A DNA stretch of 64,000 bases from Salinibacterium sp. SWN248 (GTDB lineage: Bacteria > Actinomycetota > Actinomycetes > Actinomycetales > Microbacteriaceae). This document shows positions 36,251 through 44,393 of this stretch, piece by piece. The stretch's first letter is position 1. Each line of letters starts with the position of its first letter. Where the stretch lies: assembly GCF_015864575.1 (NCBI RefSeq), contig NZ_JADYWW010000001.1, positions 1,697,719 to 1,761,718 of the forward strand, in the 5' to 3' direction. Both the position numbers and the translations under genes were made by a program. The notes beneath the pieces were generated by a model. It did no database searches. It was not told the origin of the DNA and saw only the letters and a list, made by a program, of their open reading frames with translations.

Positions 36251-36287
36251 GTTCAACGCCGACGATTAACCAAGGAGCCAGACAACG

Positions 36288-38000
36288 ATGTCCGATTTGA
36301 CGCCCTCTACTTCAGATGCTGCACCCTCGGGTCGGCAGGCTACTCCGCTCGATGCGATTGCTGAGGAATGGGTCTCCACTCTGGTCGAACTAGACCCAAC
36401 CATCGGAACGTACATCGGTTCGCCGGGACGCCACTCGGGGTATGCCGACTATTCGCCCGAGGGGCATGCTCACGTGGTGGCGTCGACTAGGGACATTCTT
36501 GCTCGACTGGAAGCCGCTCCTGTCATGGATGACGTTGATCTCGTCACAAAGTCCGACATGGTCTCGACTCTGAAGCTCGATCTAGAGTCCGATGCCGCGC
36601 AATTGTGGAAGCGCGATCTTAATAATCTGGCGAGTCCCGCCCAAGAGATCCGTGGCGTTCTCGATCTGATGCCGACCGCATCGAGCGAAGATTGGTCCGT
36701 GATTGCGGAGCGCCTGCACAATATTCCGGAGGCGATCAATGGCTACATCGCCACTCTTCGTCACGGTATGGATGGGGCAGTGGTTCCTGCGCAGCGTCAG
36801 GTTGCCGAAGTTGTGGCGCAAGCCCGCCAGATCTCAGCCCCCGGAGGATTCTTCGAGTCGTTCATTGCGCAGGCTGAGGCTGTGGGCGGCGACAGCGCTC
36901 TCCAAGCAGCGCTGGCTGATGGCGCTGCCGTTGCGGCATCCAGTTATCAGCAACTTGAGCGTTTTTTGAGTGACGAGCTTGCTCCGCGGGCGACACCTCA
37001 GGACGCTTTTGGACGCGAGCTTTACGCGTTGCAGTCTCAACGCTTCCTCGGTGCCACGGTCGACCTCGATGAAACCTATGAGTGGGGGATTGAGGAACTG
37101 GCGCGCATGACTGCTGAGCAAAAGCAGATCGCGCACGAGATCAAGCCGGGAGCATCCATCGCCGAAGCAATCGAGCTTCTTGACTCTGACCCTTCGCGAA
37201 CGCTGCACGGCACCGATGCCCTGCAGAGGTGGATGCAGCAGCTCAGCGATGAAGCCATCGAAGCGTTGGCAGGCACCCACTTCGATATCGCAGAGCCCAT
37301 GCGCGCGTTGGAGTGCATGATTGCGCCGACTCACGACGGAATCATCTATTACACGGGGCCGAGCGATGACTTTTCGAGGCCGGGTCGCATGTGGTGGTCT
37401 GTGCCGGAATCGGTCACTGAGTTCACCACGTGGCGCGAGGCGACAACCGTCTATCACGAGGGCGTTCCCGGGCATCACCTCCAGATCGCCCAAGCCGTCT
37501 ATAACCGCGATCAGCTGAATACCTACCGTCGGCAGCTGTCGGGAACCTCTGGCCATGCCGAGGGATGGGCGCTCTATGCTGAGCGGCTGATGGCGGACCT
37601 CGGTTTCCTCGACGACCCTGCCAATCGACTCGGGATGCTCGATGGTCAGCGGATGCGTGCTGCCCGCGTCGTTCTCGACATCGGTGTCCATCTCGGCAAG
37701 CCCAAGCTCACTGGTTCGGGCGTCTGGGATTGGGATTATGCTCTCGATTTCATGACGAACAACGTCACGCTAGATCCCGCCAATGTTCGCTTCGAAGTGA
37801 ACCGTTATTTCGGTTGGCCAGGACAGGCACCGTCATACAAGGTGGGGCAGCGCATCTGGGAGCAGCTGCGCGATGAGTGCAGTGCCATTGAGGGCGCTGA
37901 TTTCTCACTTCGTGAGTTCCACCGTCGTGCCCTCAATGTGGGTGGCGTTGGGCTGGATACCCTTCGGGCCGCGCTTCTGGCCCCCTACACAGCACGCTGA
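36288..38000 (+). CDS. DUF885 family protein, putative metallopeptidase
   Basis: A 570-residue soluble protein with no signal peptide. The diagnostic motif is HEGVPGHHLQ at about 390-399, an HE...HH metal-binding pattern that defines DUF885. SGHAEGWALYAERLM follows about 25 residues later and supplies a further acidic ligand in family models. Members are often annotated as uncharacterised metallopeptidases; the substrate is unknown. The ATG has AAGGAG 12 bases upstream. A genuine terminator was not seen after it; the next 224 bases are the rpsA leader region. Confidence 0.88.
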   Translation: MSDLTPSTSDAAPSGRQATPLDAIAEEWVSTLVELDPTIGTYIGSPGRHSGYADYSPEGHAHVVASTRDILARLEAAPVMDDVDLVTKSDMVSTLKLDLESDAAQLWKRDLNNLASPAQEIRGVLDLMPTASSEDWSVIAERLHNIPEAINGYIATLRHGMDGAVVPAQRQVAEVVAQARQISAPGGFFESFIAQAEAVGGDSALQAALADGAAVAASSYQQLERFLSDELAPRATPQDAFGRELYALQSQRFLGATVDLDETYEWGIEELARMTAEQKQIAHEIKPGASIAEAIELLDSDPSRTLHGTDALQRWMQQLSDEAIEALAGTHFDIAEPMRALECMIAPTHDGIIYYTGPSDDFSRPGRMWWSVPESVTEFTTWREATTVYHEGVPGHHLQIAQAVYNRDQLNTYRRQLSGTSGHAEGWALYAERLMADLGFLDDPANRLGMLDGQRMRAARVVLDIGVHLGKPKLTGSGVWDWDYALDFMTNNVTLDPANVRFEVNRYFGWPGQAPSYKVGQRIWEQLRDECSAIEGADFSLREFHRRALNVGGVGLDTLRAALLAPYTAR

Positions 38001-38077
38001 TCTTCGGCAGGATTTTCGCTCGAGAGGTCTGAGGGATCCAGCAGCACGAGATACCTCGAAACACGGCTGTTAAGTGG

Positions 38078-38107
38078 TTGGTTTTACCGCCGTCGAAGCG
38101 CTAGGCT
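38078..38107 (+). promoter_or_regulatory. rpsA promoter
   Basis: TTGGTT (38078-38083) and TAGGCT (38102-38107) are separated by 18 bases. A start near 38114 gives an rpsA leader of about 110 bases, long enough for S1 autoregulation as known in E. coli. The leader holds a small CGCC/GGCG hairpin near 38145-38160. Confidence 0.6.
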
Positions 38108-38224
38108 GGAGTGTCGCATTTGTGACTTCTTATTCGCCTGCCTACGGCGAGCACACAGATTCATTTCGCCGTCGGCCCAATTATGCGCTTTTCGAAGCGT
38201 GACCCATACCGGAGCAACTACTAC

Positions 38225-39691
38225 ATGACAAACGCAACGACTGACAAGGCACCCAAGCAGGTCGCCATCAATGACATCGGATCTGCTGAAGATTTCCTCG
38301 CCGCAGTCGAAAAGACGCTGAAGTTCTTCAACGATGGTGACCTTATCGAAGGTACCGTCGTCAAGATCGACCGTGACGAGGTTCTCCTCGACGTCGGTTA
38401 CAAGACTGAGGGTGTTATCCCCTCTCGTGAACTTTCCATCAAGCACGACGTTGACCCCACTGAGGTTGTCAACGTCGGTGACACCGTTGAGGCCCTCGTT
38501 CTTCAGAAAGAAGACAAAGAAGGCCGCCTCATCCTCTCCAAGAAGCGCGCACAGTACGAGCGTGCATGGGGCGACGTCGAGAAGATCAAGGAATCGGATG
38601 GCGTTGTCACCGGTTCGGTCATCGAGGTTGTCAAGGGTGGACTCATCGTCGACATCGGACTTCGTGGATTCCTCCCCGCATCGCTCATCGAGCTTCGCCG
38701 CGTTCGTGACCTCACGCCGTACCTCGGCCAGGAGATCGAAGCCAAGATCCTCGAGCTCGACAAGAACCGCAACAACGTTGTTCTGTCGCGCCGTGCACTC
38801 CTCGAAGAGACGCAGTCGGCAAGCCGCACTTCGTTCCTCAACAACCTCGCCAAGGGCCAGGTTCGCAAGGGTGTCGTGTCGTCGATCGTCAACTTCGGTG
38901 CATTCGTTGACCTCGGTGGCGTAGACGGCCTCGTCCACGTTTCTGAGCTCTCGTGGAAGCACATCGAGCACGCTTCAGAAGTTGTTGAAGTTGGCCAGGA
39001 AGTTACGGTTGAGATCCTTGAGGTTGACCTCGAGCGCGAGCGCGTGTCGCTGTCGCTCAAGGCAACCCAGGAAGACCCGTGGCAGGTATTCGCCCGCACC
39101 CACGCAATCGGACAGGTTGCTCCCGGTAAGGTCACCAAGCTCGTTCCGTTCGGTGCGTTCGTTCGCGTCGCAGACGGCATCGAGGGCCTCGTGCACATCT
39201 CCGAGCTTTCGGGTAAGCACGTTGAACTCGCCGAGCAGGTTGTTTCGGTTGGCGACGAAGTATTCGTCAAGGTCATCGACATCGACCTCGAGCGTCGTCG
39301 CATCTCGCTTAGCCTCAAGCAGGCTAACGAGGGTGTTGACCCCGAGGGTACCGAGTTCGACCCGGCACTCTACGGAATGCTCACCGAGTACGACGACCAG
39401 GGCAACTACAAGTACCCCGATGGTTTCGACCCCGAGACCAACGAGTGGAAAGACGGCTTCGAGTCACAGCGCGAGAAGTGGGAGCAGGACTATGCTGCAG
39501 CCCAGGCGCGTTGGGAACAGCACAAGAAGCAGGTTGCCGCCGCAGCGATTCAGGAAGAGTCGATCAGCAGTGCACCCGCCGGAGCATCGTCGTTCTCCAA
39601 CGACGACGCTGCAACGAGTGCAGGCGCGGGCACGCTCGCAGACGACGAGACTCTCGCCGCTCTGCGCGAGAAGCTCTCGAGCAACAACTAG
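38225..39691 (+). CDS. rpsA: 30S ribosomal protein S1
   Basis: An RNA-binding ribosomal protein that aids mRNA recruitment. The 488-residue protein has four S1 domains at roughly 32-105, 120-190, 205-275 and 290-362, each with the GxVxxIxxxGAFV-type core (KVTKLVPFGAFV and GVVSSIVNFGAFVDLGG are clear). An acidic/alanine-rich tail of about 110 residues follows. Four rather than six domains is usual in Actinomycetota. I use ATG 38225, with GGAGC 9 bases upstream; ATG-like starts at 38183 lack a ribosome site. Codon use is strongly biased to C-ending codons, as for highly expressed genes. Confidence 0.97.
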   Translation: MTNATTDKAPKQVAINDIGSAEDFLAAVEKTLKFFNDGDLIEGTVVKIDRDEVLLDVGYKTEGVIPSRELSIKHDVDPTEVVNVGDTVEALVLQKEDKEGRLILSKKRAQYERAWGDVEKIKESDGVVTGSVIEVVKGGLIVDIGLRGFLPASLIELRRVRDLTPYLGQEIEAKILELDKNRNNVVLSRRALLEETQSASRTSFLNNLAKGQVRKGVVSSIVNFGAFVDLGGVDGLVHVSELSWKHIEHASEVVEVGQEVTVEILEVDLERERVSLSLKATQEDPWQVFARTHAIGQVAPGKVTKLVPFGAFVRVADGIEGLVHISELSGKHVELAEQVVSVGDEVFVKVIDIDLERRRISLSLKQANEGVDPEGTEFDPALYGMLTEYDDQGNYKYPDGFDPETNEWKDGFESQREKWEQDYAAAQARWEQHKKQVAAAAIQEESISSAPAGASSFSNDDAATSAGAGTLADDETLAALREKLSSNN

Positions 39692-39707
39692 TAACACTTA
39701 GCTGAAC

Positions 39708-39743
39708 AGTGTGGCCAGTCTCCTTCGGGAGGCTGGCCACACT
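39708..39743. terminator. Strong terminator after rpsA, shared with the convergent gene
   Basis: AGTGTGGCCAGTCTCC and GGAGGCTGGCCACACT form a 16-base stem with one wobble and a stable TTCG tetraloop. It lies between rpsA and the convergent DUF4126 gene. Confidence 0.85.
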
Positions 39744-39833
39744 CAGTTAACGAGCCACGGCTATCCGCTGAATGGTCGGCGGAAATCGGGCGGGGGAGCG
39801 CTCTGCTCAGCTGGCGAGCCTGAGCGGGGGTGC

Positions 39834-40424
39834 CTAGGTTGTGCGCTTTGTGGCGCGTCGCGCTCGTCGAACTCGTGCAACCAGCCACGCCATGAGCCCG
39901 ATGAGGGCAAGCGTTCCGATAACAGGAACAATGAGCGCCATCAGACTGAGCAGTACGCTACTGATGTCCTCTGCGGCGCTGACCACTGGTGCAGCCGCTC
40001 CGGCAGTAGCGGCGTTGAGCACAGGGCGTGCAGCCATCTTGGTGGCGTGCGTGCCGAACGCAAGAATGATTCCGATGACGACGGGCACCCACGCCTCTGA
40101 CGTGAAAAATGATGCTGGATCGGTGACCACTGCTGTCTCAGAAGCGGCACCCGTGCCGAAGGCGATACCGCCTGCTGCGGGACGCACGATGGTCTGAATC
40201 CAATCGTTCACGGAATCCACGATGGGCACTTTGTCGGCGATTACTTCCACGACGAGCAGCACCCCGAGAACGGCGATCACCCAGGGGTTTTCGAGCCACG
40301 ACCATGCGGCGGGCAGCTCTACAAAGTCAAAGACTCGGCCGGCGATGCCCAATATGAGAAGCGGAATATAAGCGTTGAGGCCAGCCGCAACGGCGAGGCC
40401 GCTGCCGGTGAGTATTTCGAACAT
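39834..40424 (-). CDS. DUF4126 family membrane protein
   Basis: A 196-residue integral membrane protein. The N terminus has the family pattern GSGLAVAAGLNAYIPLL. About five hydrophobic segments follow, with VEVIADKVPIVDSVND between them, and a very basic C-terminal tail (RRARRATKRTT). Function is unknown. AAGGGAG lies upstream of the start. It is convergent to rpsA and divergent from coaE. Confidence 0.85.
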   Translation of the reverse strand: MFEILTGSGLAVAAGLNAYIPLLILGIAGRVFDFVELPAAWSWLENPWVIAVLGVLLVVEVIADKVPIVDSVNDWIQTIVRPAAGGIAFGTGAASETAVVTDPASFFTSEAWVPVVIGIILAFGTHATKMAARPVLNAATAGAAAPVVSAAEDISSVLLSLMALIVPVIGTLALIGLMAWLVARVRRARRATKRTT

Positions 40425-40451
40425 CCGCTCTCCCTTTCAACAGGCTGAGGT

Positions 40452-40457
40452 TAGCAT
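40452..40457 (+). promoter_or_regulatory. -10 box TAGCAT for leaderless coaE
   Basis: TAGCAT is 6 bases before ATG 40464, in the 39-base divergent gap with the DUF4126 gene. Confidence 0.55.
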
Positions 40458-40463
40458 TGAGGA

Positions 40464-41081
40464 ATGCACTTGATAGCGCTCACCGGTGGGATTGCTTCGG
40501 GAAAGTCGACTGTCGCTAAGCGGTGGGCCGGACACGGAGCTGTCGTCGTCGACGCGGATGCTCTCGCCCGCGAAGTGGTTGAGCCAGACTCCCTGGCGCT
40601 GGCCGCGATCGTTGATCATTTTGGCGCAGACGTCCTGAACGACGATGGATCTCTCAACCGCCAGGCTCTCGGCAGTATCGTTTTTGGTGACTCGGATGCC
40701 CGTCAGGCTCTTAACAGCATCACCCATCCGGCGATCAGTCGGCTCGCCCAGCAACGTTTCGCGGCCGCCTTCGATCGCGACCCTGAGGCGCTGATTGTGT
40801 ACGACATCCCCTTACTGGTGGAGTCGGGTCAACCCGTCGATAAGTTCTCGGCAGTAGTGACGGTTGAGGCTGATCCAGAAACTCGCATTCAGCGTTTGAT
40901 CGAGCACCGCAACATGCCGCGCAGTGAGGCAGAGGGGCGCGTCGCGTCTCAAGCGTCGAGCGCCAATCGCAGAGCGGTGGCCGACTTCGTCGTGGATTCC
41001 GGAGCCGATTTGGCGGATACAGAACGTCACGCTGACGAAGTGTGGCAGTTGCTTCGCGACCAATTAGTGAGTTCGCGCTAA
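40464..41081 (+). CDS. coaE: Dephospho-CoA kinase
   Basis: Phosphorylates the ribose 3'-OH of dephospho-CoA, the last CoA step; the earlier CoaBC is at 7667. The 205-residue P-loop kinase has LTGGIASGKST at the N terminus (6-16), DADALAREVV, and the lid region RNMPRSEAEGRVASQ. The length is that of the single-domain enzyme, without the C-terminal GrpB-like extension seen in mycobacteria. rpsA-coaE-uvrB is a conserved actinobacterial order; here DUF4126 intervenes on the opposite strand. Confidence 0.95.
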   Translation: MHLIALTGGIASGKSTVAKRWAGHGAVVVDADALAREVVEPDSLALAAIVDHFGADVLNDDGSLNRQALGSIVFGDSDARQALNSITHPAISRLAQQRFAAAFDRDPEALIVYDIPLLVESGQPVDKFSAVVTVEADPETRIQRLIEHRNMPRSEAEGRVASQASSANRRAVADFVVDSGADLADTERHADEVWQLLRDQLVSSR

Positions 41082-41129
41082 GCGTTCGCTTGGCGACTCC
41101 GTTTTCGGGTCGTTGTCAGTGCCGGTGCC

Positions 41130-41135
41130 TACACT
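41130..41135 (+). promoter_or_regulatory. -10 box TACACT for leaderless uvrB
   Basis: TACACT is 6 bases before ATG 41142. I saw no LexA-type palindrome in the 60-base gap after coaE. Confidence 0.55.
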
Positions 41136-41141
41136 TGAGGT

Positions 41142-43214
41142 ATGGAACCAACTCGCTCAGTACGTCCTTTTGAGGTAATTAGCGAGTACTCACCTTCCGG
41201 AGATCAGCCTCAGGCGATCCGCGAGCTTGCTCAGCGCATCAATGCCGGCGAAACCGATATTGTGCTGCTCGGCGCCACCGGCACGGGAAAGTCGGCAACA
41301 ACCGCGTGGCTTATCGAACAGGTGCAGCGACCAACGCTCATCATGTCCCACAACAAGACTCTTGCCGCTCAACTGGCCAACGAGTTCCGGGATTTGATGC
41401 CCAACAACGCGGTGGAGTATTTCGTTTCGTACTACGACTACTACCAGCCCGAGGCCTACATTCCGCAGACAGATACCTTTATCGAGAAGGACTCGTCGGT
41501 CAACGCCGAAGTCGAGCGACTGCGACATTCCACTACCAACTCTTTGCTCAGCCGCCGCGACACGGTCGTGGTCTCCACAGTGTCGAGCATTTACGGGCTT
41601 GGCGCTGCTGAGTCCTATCTTGAAGCGATGATCGCCCTGCAGGTGGGAATGCGCATCGATCGCGAAACGCTCATCCGCAAGTTTGTGGGAATGCAGTATC
41701 AGCGCAACGACTACGACTTCTCGCGGGGAAACTTCCGCGTGCGCGGCGACACCATTGAGATCATTCCAGTGTATGAAGAGCTTGCTATCCGAATCGAGAT
41801 GTTCGGAGACGAAATCGAGGCGCTCTACTCCCTGCATCCGTTGACCGGCGACATCGTCAAGAAGATGGATTCGGTGTCGGTGTTCCCTGGCACCCACTAT
41901 TCGGCAAGCCCCGAAACGATCAAAACCGCAATCGTATCCATTCAGGCGGAGCTCGCCGACCGGCTTGCCGTGCTGGAGCGTCAAGGAAAGCTTCTCGAAG
42001 CTCAACGCTTGCGTATGCGCACGACCTTCGACATCGAAATGATGGAGCAGATCGGTTTTTGTAACGGCATTGAGAACTATTCTCTCCACATGGACGGGCG
42101 CCAACCCGGCGAACCACCAAGCTGTTTGCTCGACTACTTCCCGGATGATTTTCTCGTGGTGCTCGATGAGTCGCACGTCACGGTGCCTCAGATCGGCGCC
42201 ATGTACGAGGGCGATGCCTCACGAAAGCGCACTCTTGTGGAACACGGGTTCCGCCTCCCGAGCGCGCTCGACAATCGCCCGTTGAAATGGGAAGAGTTTC
42301 TTGAGCGTGCCGGCCAGAAGGTCTACCTTTCTGCGACACCGGGCAAATACGAGATGGGTATCACTGACTCCGTTGTCGAGCAGGTGATCCGCCCGACAGG
42401 ACTCATCGATCCGCAAATCGTCGTTAAGCCGTCGAAGGGTCAAATTGACGACCTTCTCGAACAAATCAGGCTTCGCGTCGAGAAGAACGAGCGTGTGCTC
42501 GTCACCACGCTCACAAAGAAGATGGCTGAAGAACTCACCGAATTCCTTTCGGAGAATGGTGTTCGGGTGCGCTACTTGCACTCTGACGTCGACACGCTAC
42601 GCCGCGTGGAGCTACTCACCGAGCTCCGACAGGGCATCTATGACGTGCTCGTGGGCATCAACCTCCTGCGGGAAGGGCTTGACCTTCCCGAAGTGTCGCT
42701 CGTCGCGATTCTGGATGCAGACAAGGAAGGCTTCTTGCGGTCGTCCACATCACTCATTCAAACCATCGGGCGTGCCGCTCGAAACGTCTCCGGCGAGGTT
42801 CACATGTACGCCGACGTCATTACGCGATCGATGGCGTTTGCGATCGAGGAGACTGATCGTCGCCGCGAAAAGCAGGTGGCATACAACACCGAGCACGGTA
42901 TTGACCCCCAGCCGCTACGCAAGAAAATTGCTGACATCACTGATGCCCTTCTCCGTGAGGGCGCTGACACCGCAGAGCTGCTTGCCACCCGCAATCGCGA
43001 CGGCAAGAAACGCACTCCGACGCCCAAACTGGCGCGGGAAGGAATCGCTGCCGCCGGCGGAAATGATCTTGAAAATATCATCGGCGATCTCAACGAACAG
43101 ATGCTGCAAGCGGCATCCGAGTTGAAGTTTGAGCTTGCTGCTCGATTACGAGATGAAGTTCAGGAACTCAAGAAGGAACTGCGCCAGATGGAGCAGGCTG
43201 GTCATTTAAAGTAG
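41142..43214 (+). CDS. uvrB: Excinuclease ABC subunit B
   Basis: The damage-verifying helicase of nucleotide excision repair, loaded by UvrA and recruiting UvrC. The 690-residue protein has Walker A GATGTGKS (44-51) and the beta-hairpin region [17 protein letters not shown]. Further motifs are the DESH box in VVLDESHVT, helicase motifs V-VI ([26 protein letters not shown]) and a C-terminal UVR domain (about 650-690) that contacts UvrC. The last 47 bases overlap the end of the convergent glycosyltransferase gene. Confidence 0.99.
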   Translation: MEPTRSVRPFEVISEYSPSGDQPQAIRELAQRINAGETDIVLLGATGTGKSATTAWLIEQVQRPTLIMSHNKTLAAQLANEFRDLMPNNAVEYFVSYYDYYQPEAYIPQTDTFIEKDSSVNAEVERLRHSTTNSLLSRRDTVVVSTVSSIYGLGAAESYLEAMIALQVGMRIDRETLIRKFVGMQYQRNDYDFSRGNFRVRGDTIEIIPVYEELAIRIEMFGDEIEALYSLHPLTGDIVKKMDSVSVFPGTHYSASPETIKTAIVSIQAELADRLAVLERQGKLLEAQRLRMRTTFDIEMMEQIGFCNGIENYSLHMDGRQPGEPPSCLLDYFPDDFLVVLDESHVTVPQIGAMYEGDASRKRTLVEHGFRLPSALDNRPLKWEEFLERAGQKVYLSATPGKYEMGITDSVVEQVIRPTGLIDPQIVVKPSKGQIDDLLEQIRLRVEKNERVLVTTLTKKMAEELTEFLSENGVRVRYLHSDVDTLRRVELLTELRQGIYDVLVGINLLREGLDLPEVSLVAILDADKEGFLRSSTSLIQTIGRAARNVSGEVHMYADVITRSMAFAIEETDRRREKQVAYNTEHGIDPQPLRKKIADITDALLREGADTAELLATRNRDGKKRTPTPKLAREGIAAAGGNDLENIIGDLNEQMLQAASELKFELAARLRDEVQELKKELRQMEQAGHLK

Positions 43215-44313
43215 TGGCCAGCGTTTCGTGCATCGCAATCATGCGGCGCTCCTGAGCGAAGGAGTCGTGGGGGAGTGCGGTAGTTCGCGCAGCCCCACGT
43301 CGTTCCTCTACCGGGATATCGGCAAGAACTCTGAGCGCGTGAGCGATATGAGTATGATCCGGAGCCACCGTGAGTCCACCGCCATCGGCGAATGCAATGT
43401 GCTCCTTGCACGCGGTAGTGATAATCGTGGGAGTGCCCGTAGCGAGGGATTCCAGAGCTATGGCCTGAGCGCACGATCCGTTTGTTGTGACGATCGCAAG
43501 GTCTGCGGTCGCAAAGACTTCTGCTCGCTCCACCAGCGTGAGGTCGTGCGCGCTCAGAAATTGAACTGAAATCCCCACCGCACTTCGTTCGAGCCGGGCA
43601 CGCAGCGGGCCATCGCCCAAGATCACCAAATGGAGGTCCTCGCCCTGAGAAGCTCGGTGCCGCACTGCGTCAATCGCGACTGAGACCGCTCCCGCGGAGG
43701 TGAGCGGCGCCGCACATACGACGACCAATTCGGCGCCGCTTGAGTCGCGGAGAGGGCTGTTGTGGCGCAGCGGAGAGAACGCTTCGACGTTTACCCCTGA
43801 CGGGATGCTCACAACGCGATTGTCGGGAGCGGACGTCGTTGCAGGGTCGGTCGCCGTGCGCGAGTTTTCGTGGGTCGCAGAATCGGAACCCTGCGCGCCG
43901 ACTACCCCCATGTGAATGACCTGGTCGAACCCCAGTGGGGTGTGTGCCGTAGCCCACTCGGCTTCGCCATCGTCCGTGAGGAGCACGGCCGGCACACGGT
44001 TGTCGCGCGCCCACGCGCCCAGTTCGCGAGCACTGAGGCGGTCGGCGACTTCGATCTGATCGGGCACAAGTTTTTCGAGAGCACGGCGCACAGCTTTGGC
44101 GATAGGAACGAATCCGCGGGATAATGCTCGGCCACGAGCGGGCACCGTGACCACCGTGCCGTATTCGGTCCAGGTCACCGATGACTCGGCTCCGGGGATG
44201 ATGATGGAAAACTCGTGCCCGGCTGCCTGATACGCCAGACCACGAGAACGCACAGCGCTTGAAGGCAATAAGGCTGGTGCCGAGTAAAAGCTCGTAACGT
44301 GCGCAATGTGCAT
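43168..44313 (-). CDS. Glycosyltransferase, GT4-like
   Basis: A 381-residue GT-B fold protein without signal peptide. The N-terminal domain starts [10 protein letters not shown]. The C-terminal nucleotide-sugar domain has [14 protein letters not shown] and [14 protein letters not shown], the second half of the EX7E motif. The first glutamate of EX7E is replaced by Ser (SCAQAIALE), and the usual N-terminal GG acceptor loop is not obvious. Donor and acceptor are unknown. The start region has GATAAT 6 bases upstream, predicting a leaderless mRNA. Its 3' end overlaps uvrB by 47 bases. Confidence 0.85.
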   Translation of the reverse strand: MHIAHVTSFYSAPALLPSSAVRSRGLAYQAAGHEFSIIIPGAESSVTWTEYGTVVTVPARGRALSRGFVPIAKAVRRALEKLVPDQIEVADRLSARELGAWARDNRVPAVLLTDDGEAEWATAHTPLGFDQVIHMGVVGAQGSDSATHENSRTATDPATTSAPDNRVVSIPSGVNVEAFSPLRHNSPLRDSSGAELVVVCAAPLTSAGAVSVAIDAVRHRASQGEDLHLVILGDGPLRARLERSAVGISVQFLSAHDLTLVERAEVFATADLAIVTTNGSCAQAIALESLATGTPTIITTACKEHIAFADGGGLTVAPDHTHIAHALRVLADIPVEERRGAARTTALPHDSFAQERRMIAMHETLATTLNDQPAPSGAVPS

Positions 44314-44319
44314 TCACCC

Positions 44320-44325
44320 ATTATC
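44320..44325 (-). promoter_or_regulatory. -10 box GATAAT for the leaderless glycosyltransferase gene
   Basis: On the minus strand GATAAT is followed by six bases and the ATG. It lies in the 80-base divergent gap shared with uvrA. Confidence 0.5.
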
Positions 44326-44380
44326 GCGGGGATGAGCACTCTGTGCTGGGCGAACGTCCAGACAATGTCAGTGGTTTCCG

Positions 44381-44386
44381 TAGAAT
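44381..44386 (+). promoter_or_regulatory. -10 box TAGAAT for leaderless uvrA
   Basis: TAGAAT ends 7 bases before GTG 44394. AGGA in between is too close to the GTG to be a normal ribosome site. Confidence 0.6.
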
Positions 44387-44393
44387 AGGAAGA

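Noticed and set aside
44351-44366. SOS box before uvrA
   Set aside because: CGAACG is followed by TCCAGA, not GTTCG; only one half-site is present.
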